Origin: Kaistella polysaccharea
Lineage (GTDB): Bacteria > Bacteroidota > Bacteroidia > Flavobacteriales > Weeksellaceae
Assembly: GCF_020410745.1 (NCBI RefSeq)
Contig: NZ_CP084528.1
Coordinates: 1,860,001 to 1,924,000, forward strand
Direction of reading: 5' to 3'
DNA: 64,000 nt
Shown here piece by piece: positions 15,496-24,737 of the stretch. Every line of letters begins with the position of its first letter. The first letter of the stretch is position 1. The translations under genes and the position numbers were made by a program. Under the pieces are notes generated by a model. It was given only the letters and a program-made list of their open reading frames with translations, did not search any database and was not told where the DNA came from.

Positions 15496-18210
15496 TTATT
15501 TAAAATTAAACTTCACTGTAAACATCACTTGACTTGGTCTAATTTCTATACTGTTTCGCGTTGTTGAAAAGTATGTCGTGTTGTAACCAATGGTTTCGTA
15601 GACTTTCTTATTTGCAATATTCAGCCATTTAATTTCGAAATCAATTTTCTTTTTTGCCCAAGTATATTGGTAAGATAGGTCGTAGAAGGGATTTCGCAAC
15701 GTTGTAGCACCTTGCGTTGTTGAAATGTCATCCCAAACAAAACCGATGGTGTGATTTTCCAGAGGATACAAATAAAGGTTTAGATTATGATTCCAACCCG
15801 AAGATTTATTCACATTATTTCGATAATCATCACTGTTTTTATTCCAGTTTAGTGAAATATTGTAGTCTAAACTCATCCAGGAAAAGTAAGTATTATTAAA
15901 TTTTAATGCTAAACTCTGCGTATTGTTTTTATTCTCAATAAAATTATCAACATTATTGTTATCGACCAAAATACTGTAAGAATTGCCGTCACGATTGGTA
16001 AAACTCGCTGAAGCATTGGTTTTAAATTTGGGGAAATATTTACCAATTTCTACACTTTCACTTTCAGAATAAGAATTATTATCTACATATTCTAAAGTCA
16101 CCGAAGACGCTCCAGAAGCAAAAGGTCTTGTCTTGGTAATGATATTTCTCTTCGTATCACTATAACTGTAGCGTCCATTAAAAAATAAATTATTTAGTGG
16201 ATTTCGATATTCCAGTCGGGCAGAAGAATTGATGTTTCTGTTTTCAGGTAAAAGATTACTGTCTCTGAAATTGAGTGATTTTGGGTTGGTTAAAATCTGC
16301 CCTTGGTAAACCGACCCGAAGTTTCCATAACTGTAATTTACACCTCCATATCCAGAAAATTTAAAAAATGACGCAAAATCATAACTACCATAGAATGTAG
16401 GTTCAAAAACGGTTTTGTTGATTTCCGAATCTTTGTCTCGTAAAATATCTTTGTAATCCATGCCGTACATATTCAAAGGCAGATTAATACTCAAATTCAA
16501 CGCTTTACCTTTATAGTTAAGACCTACTTGGGTATAGGGATTAATTTCATTCCATTTCATTCGGTTTTGAAAAGTTTGATCCAGCAGATCTCCGTCGCCA
16601 TATAATTGGGAGTTCATATCATTAAAGGAAAGATTCAAACCAACTTCCGGGGTGATGGTCCATTTTTTATAGGAAAATCCGACTGATGCAGAATGATTTG
16701 CCTCCAAGGTTTTCAATGAAATTCCTTGATCCAATCGATTATAATGCGCACCTAAAACCGGATCAAGATCGTAGAAATTTTCATAGATCGCAGATAGATT
16801 TTGGCGGTCCTTCTGGTAAGAAAGATAACTCATGAAGTTTACCAGTTTTTCTTTCCAGGGAATAATGGTGCTCAGGGAATTTTTTATAATGCCTGTCGGA
16901 GCACTTAGCGACTCTGCGATAGAAATGTCGTTTAAACTGGCATCTGGAACAACCATATTATAGTTCGTTCTTGTATTTCCGCGATCTTCATTCCAGAAGC
17001 CGTTCCACGTCGTGGTATTTTTAAAGAACCCTTTCTTCGCATTTTTGGTAAAGATAATTTCTCCTTTTGCAGCATTGCTGTAGAAGTTGTTGGATTCTGA
17101 AGTGGTAATTTGTCCCGCTTTAAAAAAGTCCGTATCCTGCTCGTACGTCGTCTGGCGATAAGAATCTCTGCTGATGGCATTGTTGGTGTAACTGGTATTC
17201 GCTTTCAGTTCCCACTCTTTATTTTTAAAGGGACTCGTAAGAACATTGGCAGAGAAAAAATGCACATTATTCATTAAATATCTTTTTTCCGGGATATTTG
17301 GTACAGATGCTTTGTCGACACTTAACCACGAATTTGGGGAAGCTTGTCCTCTTCGTCCTTCAAATCGACTTCCGAACGACAACATATTTCCTTCTCTTTC
17401 AACACTTTCGCCGTTATTGTTCGTTTTATAATTCACTACCCACTGGTTTTTCTGTCCGAAAAACATCGGCGTCAGTTTCACATTCCAAAGTAGCGGTTCC
17501 ATTCCCAAACCTACTTCACCACGACCTGTCATGGTTACCGCTTTTTTTAGTTTAATGTTTAGGGCTGCATTTTGAGAGGGAACTTTATCCTGAAGTATTT
17601 TCACAGGTTGGTGATTTTCCATCACCTCGATTTTTTGCACTGCGTCGGTCGGTAAAGAATTATTGATGGTTCCATAACCACCTTCCATCAAATCCTTACC
17701 ATTCACATAAAATTTATTGATCGGCTCACCTTGATAAAGAACGGTGCCATCTTTATTTACATCAATACCGGGAATTTTCTTTAAAACATCAGAAAGTGTG
17801 CGGTCTGCTTTACTTTCGAACGCTTTTATATCGTAGGAAATGGTATCTCCACGCTTAGTAATCATTTTCGCTTTCAGCTTTACCTCCTTAATTTCGGTCG
17901 CATCTGGCTGTAAAGTAAAATTCTGAGTTTGATTTTCGTTTTTAATCTCTTTCTGAAGTGGCTTTTGGTTAAAAGCTTTTATTTTTAAATCAACATTTGC
18001 CTCAGAAGTGGTAAATGTAACTTTATATTCTCCTTTTGCATTGGAAATAGAAAAAGCGATAATTGCATCTTTACCAGGCTCCTCTACTGTAACACTTGCA
18101 CTAGAAATGGGTTGACCTTCTGTATCTAATATTTTCCCTGTAATTGAAGATTGTGCCCAGGAAAATACAGCCAGCATTAAGGCAAAAAGAGTCGATATTT
18201 TTTTCATCAA
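15496..18210 (-). CDS. TonB-dependent-receptor-like outer-membrane beta-barrel protein
   Basis: 904 residues. A signal peptide ends at about FSWAQ. A carboxypeptidase-D-like regulatory domain follows (about 20-100, ITGKILDTEGQPISSASVTV), then a plug-like region (about 115-225, with ADRTLSDVLKKIPGIDVNKDG and a VNG motif). The remainder is a long beta-barrel with Asn/Tyr-rich strands, ending in an aromatic-rich VMFTVKFNFK. This is the Bacteroidota barrel class lacking a clear TonB box. The substrate is unknown. Proximity to a GLPGLI protein suggests the two may be functionally linked. The start could be 18210 or the second Met at 18207. Confidence 0.88.
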   Translation of the reverse strand: MMKKISTLFALMLAVFSWAQSSITGKILDTEGQPISSASVTVEEPGKDAIIAFSISNAKGEYKVTFTTSEANVDLKIKAFNQKPLQKEIKNENQTQNFTLQPDATEIKEVKLKAKMITKRGDTISYDIKAFESKADRTLSDVLKKIPGIDVNKDGTVLYQGEPINKFYVNGKDLMEGGYGTINNSLPTDAVQKIEVMENHQPVKILQDKVPSQNAALNIKLKKAVTMTGRGEVGLGMEPLLWNVKLTPMFFGQKNQWVVNYKTNNNGESVEREGNMLSFGSRFEGRRGQASPNSWLSVDKASVPNIPEKRYLMNNVHFFSANVLTSPFKNKEWELKANTSYTNNAISRDSYRQTTYEQDTDFFKAGQITTSESNNFYSNAAKGEIIFTKNAKKGFFKNTTTWNGFWNEDRGNTRTNYNMVVPDASLNDISIAESLSAPTGIIKNSLSTIIPWKEKLVNFMSYLSYQKDRQNLSAIYENFYDLDPVLGAHYNRLDQGISLKTLEANHSASVGFSYKKWTITPEVGLNLSFNDMNSQLYGDGDLLDQTFQNRMKWNEINPYTQVGLNYKGKALNLSINLPLNMYGMDYKDILRDKDSEINKTVFEPTFYGSYDFASFFKFSGYGGVNYSYGNFGSVYQGQILTNPKSLNFRDSNLLPENRNINSSARLEYRNPLNNLFFNGRYSYSDTKRNIITKTRPFASGASSVTLEYVDNNSYSESESVEIGKYFPKFKTNASASFTNRDGNSYSILVDNNNVDNFIENKNNTQSLALKFNNTYFSWMSLDYNISLNWNKNSDDYRNNVNKSSGWNHNLNLYLYPLENHTIGFVWDDISTTQGATTLRNPFYDLSYQYTWAKKKIDFEIKWLNIANKKVYETIGYNTTYFSTTRNSIEIRPSQVMFTVKFNFK

Positions 18211-18339
18211 TAATTTTAGTAATGAGTACTTGAATCGTTGTAAATGTTACAATAATTGAATTCTTTTAATTTTCTTATCTCATATTTTATAAAAAAAATC
18301 CTCGAAATAAATAATTCATCTAAATATTGACTTTTTTAT

Positions 18340-18347
18340 TACTTTTG
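18340..18347 (+). promoter_or_regulatory. -7 promoter box (TACTTTTG) of the cupin-like gene
   Basis: TACTTTTG is an exact TAnnTTTG match, 21 nt before the preferred ATG at 18369. The upstream TTG at 18327-18329 is only 10 nt away, too close for a -33 element. Confidence 0.45.
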
Positions 18348-18368
18348 CTCCATATTTATCTGATTTTT

Positions 18369-19250
18369 ATGGGACTACACTTACTACCAATTGATGTCGT
18401 TGATACGATTACACAGGAAGAATTCCGGGAAAAATATTTGCTTCCCCGAAAACCTGTAGTCATCAAGGATTTAGCGAGAAGTTGGCCGGCTTACCAGAAA
18501 TGGACCATGGATTACATGAAGGAAGTCGTGGGCGATGTTGAAGTTCCGCTCTATGATTCTTCCAAAGCCGATCCTGCAGCTCCCATCAATTCGGCAGCAG
18601 CTAAAATGAAATTTGGCGATTATATTAATTTGATTAAAGAAAAACCCACCGATTTGCGGATTTTTCTGTTTGATCCTATGAAATCTGCGTCTCAACTTTT
18701 GAAAGATTATATCGCACCGAAAGATTTAATGGGCGGTTTTCTAGATAAATATCCCAATATGTTTTTTGGTGGGCAGGGTTCCGAAACATTTCTGCATTAC
18801 GATATTGATATGGCGCATATTTTTCACACGCATTTCAACGGCCGAAAACATGTTTTACTTTTTGATAATAAATGGAAGAATCGTCTTTACAAAATTCCCT
18901 ACGCCACTTACGCACTTGAAGATTATGATATTTCAAATCCAGACTTCGAGAAATTTCCCGCTTTAGAAGGAATTGAAGGAATTGAATGTTTCCTGGAACA
19001 CGGCGACACCTTATTTATGCCGACGGGTTGGTGGCATTATATGAAATATTTAGATGGAAGTTTCTCTATTTCACAACGGGCCTGGGACAAATCTTGGGCG
19101 GTAAAAGCGCGGTCGCTCTGGAATCTTACCGTTCAACGAAATTTCGATAATTTGATGAAAGGTAAATTTAAGAACAGATATATGGATTGGAAAGAAAAGA
19201 AAGCCATTGAAAATGCCAATTACGCACTGAAAAAAGGTTTGCCAAAATAA
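18369..19250 (+). CDS. Cupin-like (JmjC-type) domain protein
   Basis: About 293 residues. The double-stranded beta-helix of Fe(II)/2-oxoglutarate-type cupins is indicated by LHYDIDMAHIFHTHF (HxD pair) and the distal GWWHYMKYLDGSFSISQR. The opening EEFREKYLLPRKPVVIKD is typical of cupin_8/JmjC proteins. Such proteins hydroxylate proteins or small molecules, but the target here is unknown. The start is 18369 (MGLHLLPIDVV). A longer open frame from 18327 begins upstream of the -7 box and would add a spurious hydrophobic stretch. Confidence 0.85.
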   Translation: MGLHLLPIDVVDTITQEEFREKYLLPRKPVVIKDLARSWPAYQKWTMDYMKEVVGDVEVPLYDSSKADPAAPINSAAAKMKFGDYINLIKEKPTDLRIFLFDPMKSASQLLKDYIAPKDLMGGFLDKYPNMFFGGQGSETFLHYDIDMAHIFHTHFNGRKHVLLFDNKWKNRLYKIPYATYALEDYDISNPDFEKFPALEGIEGIECFLEHGDTLFMPTGWWHYMKYLDGSFSISQRAWDKSWAVKARSLWNLTVQRNFDNLMKGKFKNRYMDWKEKKAIENANYALKKGLPK

Positions 19251-19252
19251 TA

Positions 19253-19289
19253 AAAACGCTTTTAGAGATTGATTCTAAAAGCGTTTTTT
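19253..19289. terminator. Bidirectional terminator
   Basis: A 13-bp perfect stem (AAAAACGCTTTTAG with CTAAAAGCGTTTTT) lies between the convergent cupin-like and DoxX genes, with T-runs in both directions. Confidence 0.85.
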
Positions 19290-19292
19290 ATT

Positions 19293-19685
19293 TCAGGATT
19301 TCTTGAATTTCTTTAAAGCATCTGTAGAATAGAGCGCGAAAAAGATGAGCACCGGTTGAAAAAATAATCGCAATAATCTTTTGGAATCGGTATCTAAACC
19401 AAACCCATCTCGGTGTTCGGTATATTGCGCAATGTTTCCGGGAAAAACCAACACAAAGAAAATAGCCAAAGCTACACCGACGTGTTTTTTTTGTTTCGTA
19501 AAAAAGATCATCGCTAGTCCAAACAAAATTTCTACTATACCAGAAGCCAATACCACGAAATCTTTAGAAAGCGGAACCCAGTCTGGGACTTGCGCTTGAA
19601 ATGTTTCCCGTGCGTAAGTCATATGCCCAATTCCTGCCAAAAGCATAAAGGCTCCCAATCCTATTCTTATCAAGTTTTTGATCAT
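19293..19685 (-). CDS. DoxX family membrane protein
   Basis: 130 residues with four predicted transmembrane helices, starting MIKNLIRIGLGAFMLLAGIG with the conserved HMTYARE-type motif, and PGNIAQYTEHRDGFG between helices 3 and 4. DoxX/DoxX-like proteins are small inner-membrane proteins tied to redox or thiol metabolism in some bacteria; no reaction can be assigned here. It lies 39 nt downstream of the M14 peptidase gene on the same strand and may be co-transcribed with it. Confidence 0.85.
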   Translation of the reverse strand: MIKNLIRIGLGAFMLLAGIGHMTYARETFQAQVPDWVPLSKDFVVLASGIVEILFGLAMIFFTKQKKHVGVALAIFFVLVFPGNIAQYTEHRDGFGLDTDSKRLLRLFFQPVLIFFALYSTDALKKFKKS

Positions 19686-19724
19686 CGTTCGTTTTTAATT
19701 AGATTTTAAAAGACTGTTTCAATT

Positions 19725-21422
19725 TTAGAAAATCCGGTAAAATGGATATAAACCGACGCTTCCTTCGTAATACTCAGAATGTTTGTAAATCCAGTCCAGT
19801 TGAGCATTTCCATCTTTTGCAAAATCGATATTGGCTTTCTTTTCTTCTTCAAAAGCAGCTCTTAAATTTTTATTTGTTTTTAATAATTCAGCGGCGGTAT
19901 CTTCGAAAACATACTCAGAATAATATTCCTTCTGTCCCAATATTGCATCAAAGAAGTTCCAGTTAAAGAAAGAATCTGTGGCTTCGGGTTCTAAGGTTTC
20001 CAATAAATATTTCACGCCGTTTTGTTGGGTAGAAACTAAAAAATCACCTTTTCTAAATTGAAAGTTTTTATTCTCAGAACTTACTTGAGTATCATAATGA
20101 AGGTAATGTCCTTCGTAAGGGTTTTTCACCGTTTTATAATCTGAAATTTTATATTGTTGCGCAAAAATTGTTGAATCCTGTTTGATTTCCTTCATCGCAA
20201 TATCGTTGCGCTGTAAATACTCTAAAACTTTTTTCTCCGATTTTGGAATTACATAATAAGAAGGAATTGCAATTTCTTTCGTGGGAATATATTGATTGTA
20301 AAATTTTACTTTTCGATTAAACGGTTTGTTTTGGTCATAAAACAATCTTGGCTTTCCGGAAACCAAACTTGCTTTTTTTCCCGCTTCATATCCTTTAAAA
20401 TCAATCATTTTAAATTTCGTACTGTCAAGTTTCCACTGAATTGGATATTTCATTTTGGGTTGATAATCCTTTAAACTTTCATCCATTAATTTTTGAATTT
20501 CCTTGGTGTTTTTTGAAGCATAATTAATGGAACTTATCATGTTTTCATAAGTCGCTCGAACACGGTCTTTGTAAGGTTTCAACATGTGAGTTTCAGCAAC
20601 CGTTCCCATGGTATTAAAAAGCGTGGTGTAACCAGTTGCGTATCTGGGAGAATCCATAAAAGTTGGAAATCCTTCATCGGGAGAATCGCCATGAATATTG
20701 ACATAAGGAGTCGTTAAAATTCCTTTCTTTTCTAAAGTTTCTAAAATTTCAGGTTGCATTTTGTCGTTAAGGTAGCTTCCTAACTTGTTGCCTAAACGTT
20801 CTTTATTTGTTGAAATATAAGTGAATAAATACTGGTAGTCTGCTCCATTACTCACATGATTATCAATAAAATAAATGGGTTTGAAATGCTGGAAAATCTG
20901 TTGAAAAGCTTTTGCGTTTTCAGTATCATTTTTAATGAAATCCCGATTCAGATCATAATTTCTAGCATTCCCACGAAAGCCATATTCTTCGGGACCATTT
21001 TGGTTGGCTCGGCTGTGTTTCCCCCGTCTTAACATTCCAGAAATGTTATAGGCTTGGACGGCCACAATTTGTAAATTTTTTACGGTGATTTTTCCAGTCG
21101 CGAAATCGCGCATCATCATCATCGTGGCATCAATGCCATCGGGTTCACCTGGATGAATTCCATTATTGATAAGGATTGTAGGAACGTTTTTATCTTTTGA
21201 ATTATTAAAAATGACGACTTTTATCGGTTCTCCATTATCATCTGTTCCGAAAGATTCCACCGAAATAGTGGAGAAATTTTTGGCTAAATTATCGTAAAAC
21301 TCTACCATTTCTGCATAAGTCGTGGTTTGGTTTCCGTTGCCTTTTTCGAAAGGAGTTTGATAGTTGGTTTGGGAGAAAAGAAGATTTGCAATTAATAAGG
21401 AAAAGAAAGAAATATATTTCAT
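19725..21422 (-). CDS. Secreted M14 family zinc carboxypeptidase-like peptidase
   Basis: 565 residues with a signal peptide (MKYISFFSLLIANLLFSQ). The M14 zinc motif appears as NNGIHPGEPDG (HxxE), and the third ligand His is probably in FIDNHVSNGADYQY. GNARNYDLNRDFIKND supplies the usual substrate-binding Asn-Arg pair. The C-terminal 200 residues form a separate mixed domain without known motifs. It should act outside the cytoplasm as a metallocarboxypeptidase or amidase; the substrate is unknown. It is upstream of doxX-like and downstream of the lepA terminator. Confidence 0.88.
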   Translation of the reverse strand: MKYISFFSLLIANLLFSQTNYQTPFEKGNGNQTTTYAEMVEFYDNLAKNFSTISVESFGTDDNGEPIKVVIFNNSKDKNVPTILINNGIHPGEPDGIDATMMMMRDFATGKITVKNLQIVAVQAYNISGMLRRGKHSRANQNGPEEYGFRGNARNYDLNRDFIKNDTENAKAFQQIFQHFKPIYFIDNHVSNGADYQYLFTYISTNKERLGNKLGSYLNDKMQPEILETLEKKGILTTPYVNIHGDSPDEGFPTFMDSPRYATGYTTLFNTMGTVAETHMLKPYKDRVRATYENMISSINYASKNTKEIQKLMDESLKDYQPKMKYPIQWKLDSTKFKMIDFKGYEAGKKASLVSGKPRLFYDQNKPFNRKVKFYNQYIPTKEIAIPSYYVIPKSEKKVLEYLQRNDIAMKEIKQDSTIFAQQYKISDYKTVKNPYEGHYLHYDTQVSSENKNFQFRKGDFLVSTQQNGVKYLLETLEPEATDSFFNWNFFDAILGQKEYYSEYVFEDTAAELLKTNKNLRAAFEEEKKANIDFAKDGNAQLDWIYKHSEYYEGSVGLYPFYRIF

Positions 21423-21458
21423 TGTATGAGATTTAAAAAAGCTGAACGAATTTAAACA

Positions 21459-21488
21459 AAAAATTCCTGAACGAATTCAGGAATTTTA
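21459..21488 (-). terminator. Rho-independent terminator downstream of lepA
   Basis: AAATTCCTGAA pairs with TTCAGGAATTT around a CGAA loop; on the minus strand six T follow. It lies beyond the repeat element that separates it from the lepA stop. Confidence 0.75.
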
Positions 21489-21519
21489 ATATTATATAGT
21501 CTTAAAGAAGCGAAAATCT

Positions 21520-21613
21520 GCGCCCCGACTTGAACGGAGCTCTTTTTATTTGGTGGCTGAGCTTGTCGAAGCTACCAAATAAAAAAGCGGGAGTGGAAGG
21601 AGGAAAAAGGCGC
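21520..21613. repeat. Palindromic intergenic element A (REP/MITE-like)
   Basis: A 94-bp GC-rich island lies just after the lepA stop. GCGCC at 21520 pairs with GGCGC at 21609, and CCCG/CGGG pair inside. The centre is a long stem (21543-21558 with 21570-21586, one wobble) around GAGCTTGTCGA. The sequence GGCTGAGCTTGTCGAAGC resembles the REP palindromes found across bacteria. The left arm GCCCCGACTTGAACGGAGCT and right arm AAAGCGGGAGTGGAAGG resemble the arms of the element at 50270-50371. No coding capacity is seen. Confidence 0.65.
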
Positions 21614-21623
21614 CCAACTCAAT

Positions 21624-23420
21624 TTAATCGTTCAGTTTCAACACCGCCATAAATGCGGATTGTGGAACCTCTACTCTACCGATTTGCTTCATTTTCTTCT
21701 TCCCTTCTTTCTGTTTTTCCAACAATTTACGCTTCCGGGAAATATCTCCACCATAACATTTTGCGGTAACGTCTTTTCTCAAAGCTTTGATGCTTTCTCG
21801 GGCGATCACTTTCGCTCCTAAAGCTGCTTGAACAGCAATATCAAACTGTTGACGTGGAATAAGTTCACGTAATTTCTCACACATTCTTTTTCCGATATAA
21901 AAGGCATTGCTATCGTGAATCAAGGAAGAAAGCGCATCGACCATATCACCATTGATGAGAATATCCATCTTCACTAATTTGGAAGCACGGAACCCAATCG
22001 GATGATAATCGAAAGATGCATATCCTTTTGAAACTGATTTTAAACGGTCGTAAAAATCGAAAACAACTTCTGCCAAAGGCATATTGAAAACCAACTCGAC
22101 CCGATCTGAAGTCAAATAACTTTGACCTACAATCTCGCCTCTTTTCTCGATACACAAAGTCATCACCGGACCAACATAATCGGATTTGGTAATGATTGAT
22201 GCTTTGATGAACGGCTCTTCCACGCGATCCATAATCATAGGATCCGTCATTTCTGAGGGATTGTTGATTAAGATCATAGTGTCTGGATCTTTCTTGGTGT
22301 AACCGTGGTACGAAACGTTGGGCACGGTCGTAATGACGTCCATGTTGAATTCGCGGTCGAGTCTTTCCTGCACGATTTCCATGTGTAACATTCCGAGGAA
22401 TCCGCACCGGAAACCGAAGCCTAGAGCGGCTGAACTTTCTGGTTCGAAAACGAGAGAAGCATCATTCAAACGAAGTTTTTCTAAAGAGAAACGCAGTTCT
22501 TCGAAATCTTCAGATTCTATAGGATAAATTCCTGCAAAAACCATTGGTTTTACTTCTTCAAAACCGTCGATTGGCTCTGTTGCGCCGTTTTCGAAAGTGG
22601 TAATCGTATCACCTACTTTCACCTCTCGGGCATCTTTAATCCCGGATATAATATAACCTACATCGCCCGTTTTAATTTCTTTCTTTGGAGTTTGTTTTAA
22701 TTTTAAAGTTCCAACTTCATCGGCTTCATACATTTTGTTGGTCGCCATAAATTTGATTCGTTGACCTTTTTTAATGCTTCCGTTTACCACTTTAAAGTAA
22801 GCTTCAATTCCGCGGAAGGGATTATAAACAGAATCAAAAATCAATGCCTGCAACGGTCCATCTTCATTTCCAACCGGAGCTGGAATTCGGTTGACGATAT
22901 GTTCCAACAATTCGTGAACGCCTTCGCCTGTTTTCCCGGAAACGCGTAAAACATCTTCATAATCACAACCGATTAAGTTCATAATCTCGTCGGTTACTTC
23001 TTCTGGGTTTGCGGAAGGCAAATCGATTTTATTCAGAATCGGAATGATGGTTAAATCATTTTCTAAAGCCAAATATAAATTGCTTATCGTTTGTGCCTGA
23101 ATACTTTGCGCGGCATCTACGATAAGAAGCGCTCCTTCACAAGCTGCAATGGAACGGGAAACTTCGTAAGAAAAATCGACGTGTCCTGGAGTATCGATCA
23201 GGTTAAGAATATACTTCTCGCCATTTAATTCATAATCCATTTGAATGGCGTGTGATTTAATGGTGATTCCGCGCTCTTTTTCGATATCCATATCATCGAG
23301 CGTCTGAGACTGGAGTTCTCTCGCAGTGACCGTATTGGTATATTCCAAAAGTCGGTCTGCCAAAGTAGATTTACCGTGGTCAATATGTGCAATAATGCAA
23401 AAATTCCGTATGTTTTTCAT
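21624..23420 (-). CDS. lepA: Elongation factor 4 (LepA), back-translocating GTPase
   Basis: 598 residues, the normal length. The GTPase domain has G1 AHIDHGKST (11-19), G3 DTPGH and G4 NKID. Domains II, III and V and the LepA-specific C-terminal domain follow ([20 protein letters not shown], a highly conserved LepA segment). It acts on the ribosome during elongation or assembly, especially under stress. Start ATG at 23420 ([14 protein letters not shown]). It is monocistronic, and both its flanks carry intergenic repeat elements. Confidence 0.97.
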   Translation of the reverse strand: MKNIRNFCIIAHIDHGKSTLADRLLEYTNTVTARELQSQTLDDMDIEKERGITIKSHAIQMDYELNGEKYILNLIDTPGHVDFSYEVSRSIAACEGALLIVDAAQSIQAQTISNLYLALENDLTIIPILNKIDLPSANPEEVTDEIMNLIGCDYEDVLRVSGKTGEGVHELLEHIVNRIPAPVGNEDGPLQALIFDSVYNPFRGIEAYFKVVNGSIKKGQRIKFMATNKMYEADEVGTLKLKQTPKKEIKTGDVGYIISGIKDAREVKVGDTITTFENGATEPIDGFEEVKPMVFAGIYPIESEDFEELRFSLEKLRLNDASLVFEPESSAALGFGFRCGFLGMLHMEIVQERLDREFNMDVITTVPNVSYHGYTKKDPDTMILINNPSEMTDPMIMDRVEEPFIKASIITKSDYVGPVMTLCIEKRGEIVGQSYLTSDRVELVFNMPLAEVVFDFYDRLKSVSKGYASFDYHPIGFRASKLVKMDILINGDMVDALSSLIHDSNAFYIGKRMCEKLRELIPRQQFDIAVQAALGAKVIARESIKALRKDVTAKCYGGDISRKRKLLEKQKEGKKKMKQIGRVEVPQSAFMAVLKLND

Positions 23421-23439
23421 TTAAAATTATCGTAATCTG

Positions 23440-23447
23440 CAAATTTA
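23440..23447 (-). promoter_or_regulatory. -7 promoter box (TAAATTTG) of lepA
   Basis: An exact TAnnTTTG match on the minus strand, 19 nt upstream of the lepA start. No clear TTG at -33; the region upstream runs into repeat element B. Confidence 0.45.
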
Positions 23448-23479
23448 ATCTTTTTTGATGGATTTTGTTAATATTTTCG

Positions 23480-23604
23480 GGTATCCTCTCGCGATAGGGA
23501 TCGCAACGAAAACCCCGGAGTTCGCGGTGGGAATGTTGAGGCACGAGGAGTTGCAGTGTAGAGCCCGGCCCCAGAAGCTGGAGTAGCGCTGGCAAGGGAT
23601 CGCC
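23480..23604. repeat. GC-rich intergenic element B (same family as A and C, inferred)
   Basis: About 125 bp of markedly GC-rich sequence in an AT-rich genome, between the sigma-operon terminator and the lepA promoter. GGGATCGC occurs as direct repeats near both ends (23497-23504 and 23596-23603). The arm GATCGCAACGAAAACC matches GATCGTAGCGATATCC of element C (minus strand) at 12 of 16 positions, and the other arm shares GTAGAGC/GGAGAGC followed by a C/G-rich end. An open frame across it on the minus strand has no protein-like features. Confidence 0.6.
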
Positions 23605-23644
23605 CAAAAAAGAACGACCTCTGCAAATAAATTGTAGAGGTCGC
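23605..23644 (-). terminator. Rho-independent terminator of the ECF sigma operon
   Basis: GACCTCT (23616-23622) pairs with AGAGGTC (23636-23642); on the minus strand GTTC and six T follow. Element B starts directly after the T-run. Confidence 0.75.
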
Positions 23645-23667
23645 TCAAACATTAAAAAAATAAACTA

Positions 23668-24180
23668 TTATGGTCGTCTGCGCTGCGAACCTGCATTTTG
23701 AGGTCCGTCTTGTTTTTTGTCTAATATCTTGGTACGCATTTTACCTTCTGTTTGGTACATTTTAAGGACCTGTTGAGGCGAAATCACTTTCATGAATTTC
23801 TGCGCATAATTTTTTCGGTTGTCTAGAAGCTGCTGCCCAATTTCAAAACTTTGATTGAGCTGCGTTGTCGCTTCTTCATCGCTCATGTTATCGTAGTTTT
23901 CATTCGGGACAAACTTATTTTTAATCGCATTTTGCTTTTGCTGATATTCGGTGTAGAGATTTTTAAAATCATCTTGGTGATCTGTGGATACATCTAACTC
24001 GGAAATCATCATTTTTTCCCGAAATTCCTTTAAAAGGTTCATTCTATCTTCGGGTTTCATTTTCTGAATAACTTCTTTTCTTTGTTCTGGTTTCATATTC
24101 TTCCAGTCATAGTTCAGTTGTTGTGCAAAACCACTTCCAGTAAGAATAACTACGCTCATCAGGGTTAAAATCTTTTTCAT
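23668..24180 (-). CDS. Periplasmic Spy/CpxP-like protein, ECF sigma operon
   Basis: 170 residues with a signal peptide (MKKILTLMSVVILTGSGFAQ). The mature part is all-helical, highly charged and Met-rich: KPEQRKEVIQKMKPEDRMNL, EFREKMMISELD, then a helix around LYTEYQQKQNAIKNKF. This pattern fits the Spy/LTXXQ-like periplasmic chaperone or sensor proteins that flavobacterial genomes place behind ECF sigma factors. The Arg-rich tail (QRRRP) is unusual. It starts 9 nt after the anti-sigma gene, so it is the last gene of a three-gene operon. Its role as stress sensor or chaperone is an inference. Confidence 0.72.
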   Translation of the reverse strand: MKKILTLMSVVILTGSGFAQQLNYDWKNMKPEQRKEVIQKMKPEDRMNLLKEFREKMMISELDVSTDHQDDFKNLYTEYQQKQNAIKNKFVPNENYDNMSDEEATTQLNQSFEIGQQLLDNRKNYAQKFMKVISPQQVLKMYQTEGKMRTKILDKKQDGPQNAGSQRRRP

Positions 24181-24189
24181 GCTCGCTGC

Positions 24190-24726
24190 TTAATTATACA
24201 AGTCCAGGTAAATATCTTGTTCTGAGTTCTGTGATAAATCTGCCAATTCTGCTCGGGTAAAATTCGAAAGAATTTGGTCTACCTGAAGGTCTGAATTTTT
24301 CACCTTTCCTTGTTCTTTTTGGTTTGCAAATTTAACTGTTTTGGCAGTCGTGTTAGTTTTGCGCTCCGTCTTGTTTTTTTGATGGTCGTTTTCTACAGAA
24401 GTTAAATCTTCTTCTAATACTTTCAGCGCAACCACTTCTTCAGATGGCGCAACGTTATCAGCTGACACCTTAACTATATTATTTTTTGCTGTCACATTCT
24501 GCTGTATTGCAGGTTCATCAGCAGGTGCCGAAGTTATAAAAAATGTAAATCCAAATATTAAGGCAATCGCGGCCGCAGCAGTATAAACCCAATTCATCTT
24601 AATTATCTTTCCCTCTTTTCTAGCAGGAACGTGTTCCAGGACTTTGTTCTGCATTTCTTCGAAAAAATCCTCCTTTTGAGTGAACACATTCTGGCGTTCT
24701 AGTTTTTCTAAATCAAATTCTTTCAT
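24190..24726 (-). CDS. Membrane-anchored putative anti-sigma factor
   Basis: 178 residues: a cytoplasmic charged helix-rich N-terminus (about 1-45, with RQNVFTQKEDFFEEMQNKVL), one transmembrane helix (about 48-66, WVYTAAAAIALIFGFTFF), then a Lys/Thr/Asn-rich periplasmic part ending in SNFTRAELADLSQNSEQDI and YLDLYN. Size, topology and position 11 nt after the ECF sigma gene support an anti-sigma role. No zinc-binding HxxxCxxC (ZAS) motif is present, so the sigma-binding mode would differ from RsrA/ChrR types. The function is inferred from context. Confidence 0.7.
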   Translation of the reverse strand: MKEFDLEKLERQNVFTQKEDFFEEMQNKVLEHVPARKEGKIIKMNWVYTAAAAIALIFGFTFFITSAPADEPAIQQNVTAKNNIVKVSADNVAPSEEVVALKVLEEDLTSVENDHQKNKTERKTNTTAKTVKFANQKEQGKVKNSDLQVDQILSNFTRAELADLSQNSEQDIYLDLYN

Positions 24727-24737
24727 CTCTCAATATC

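Noticed and set aside
23380..23652. Open frames across element B on the minus strand, which could be read as a small gene
   Set aside because: Composition is unlike coding sequence here (GC-rich, Arg/Pro/Leu-rich product), it covers a terminator and the lepA start, and is better explained by the repeat element.
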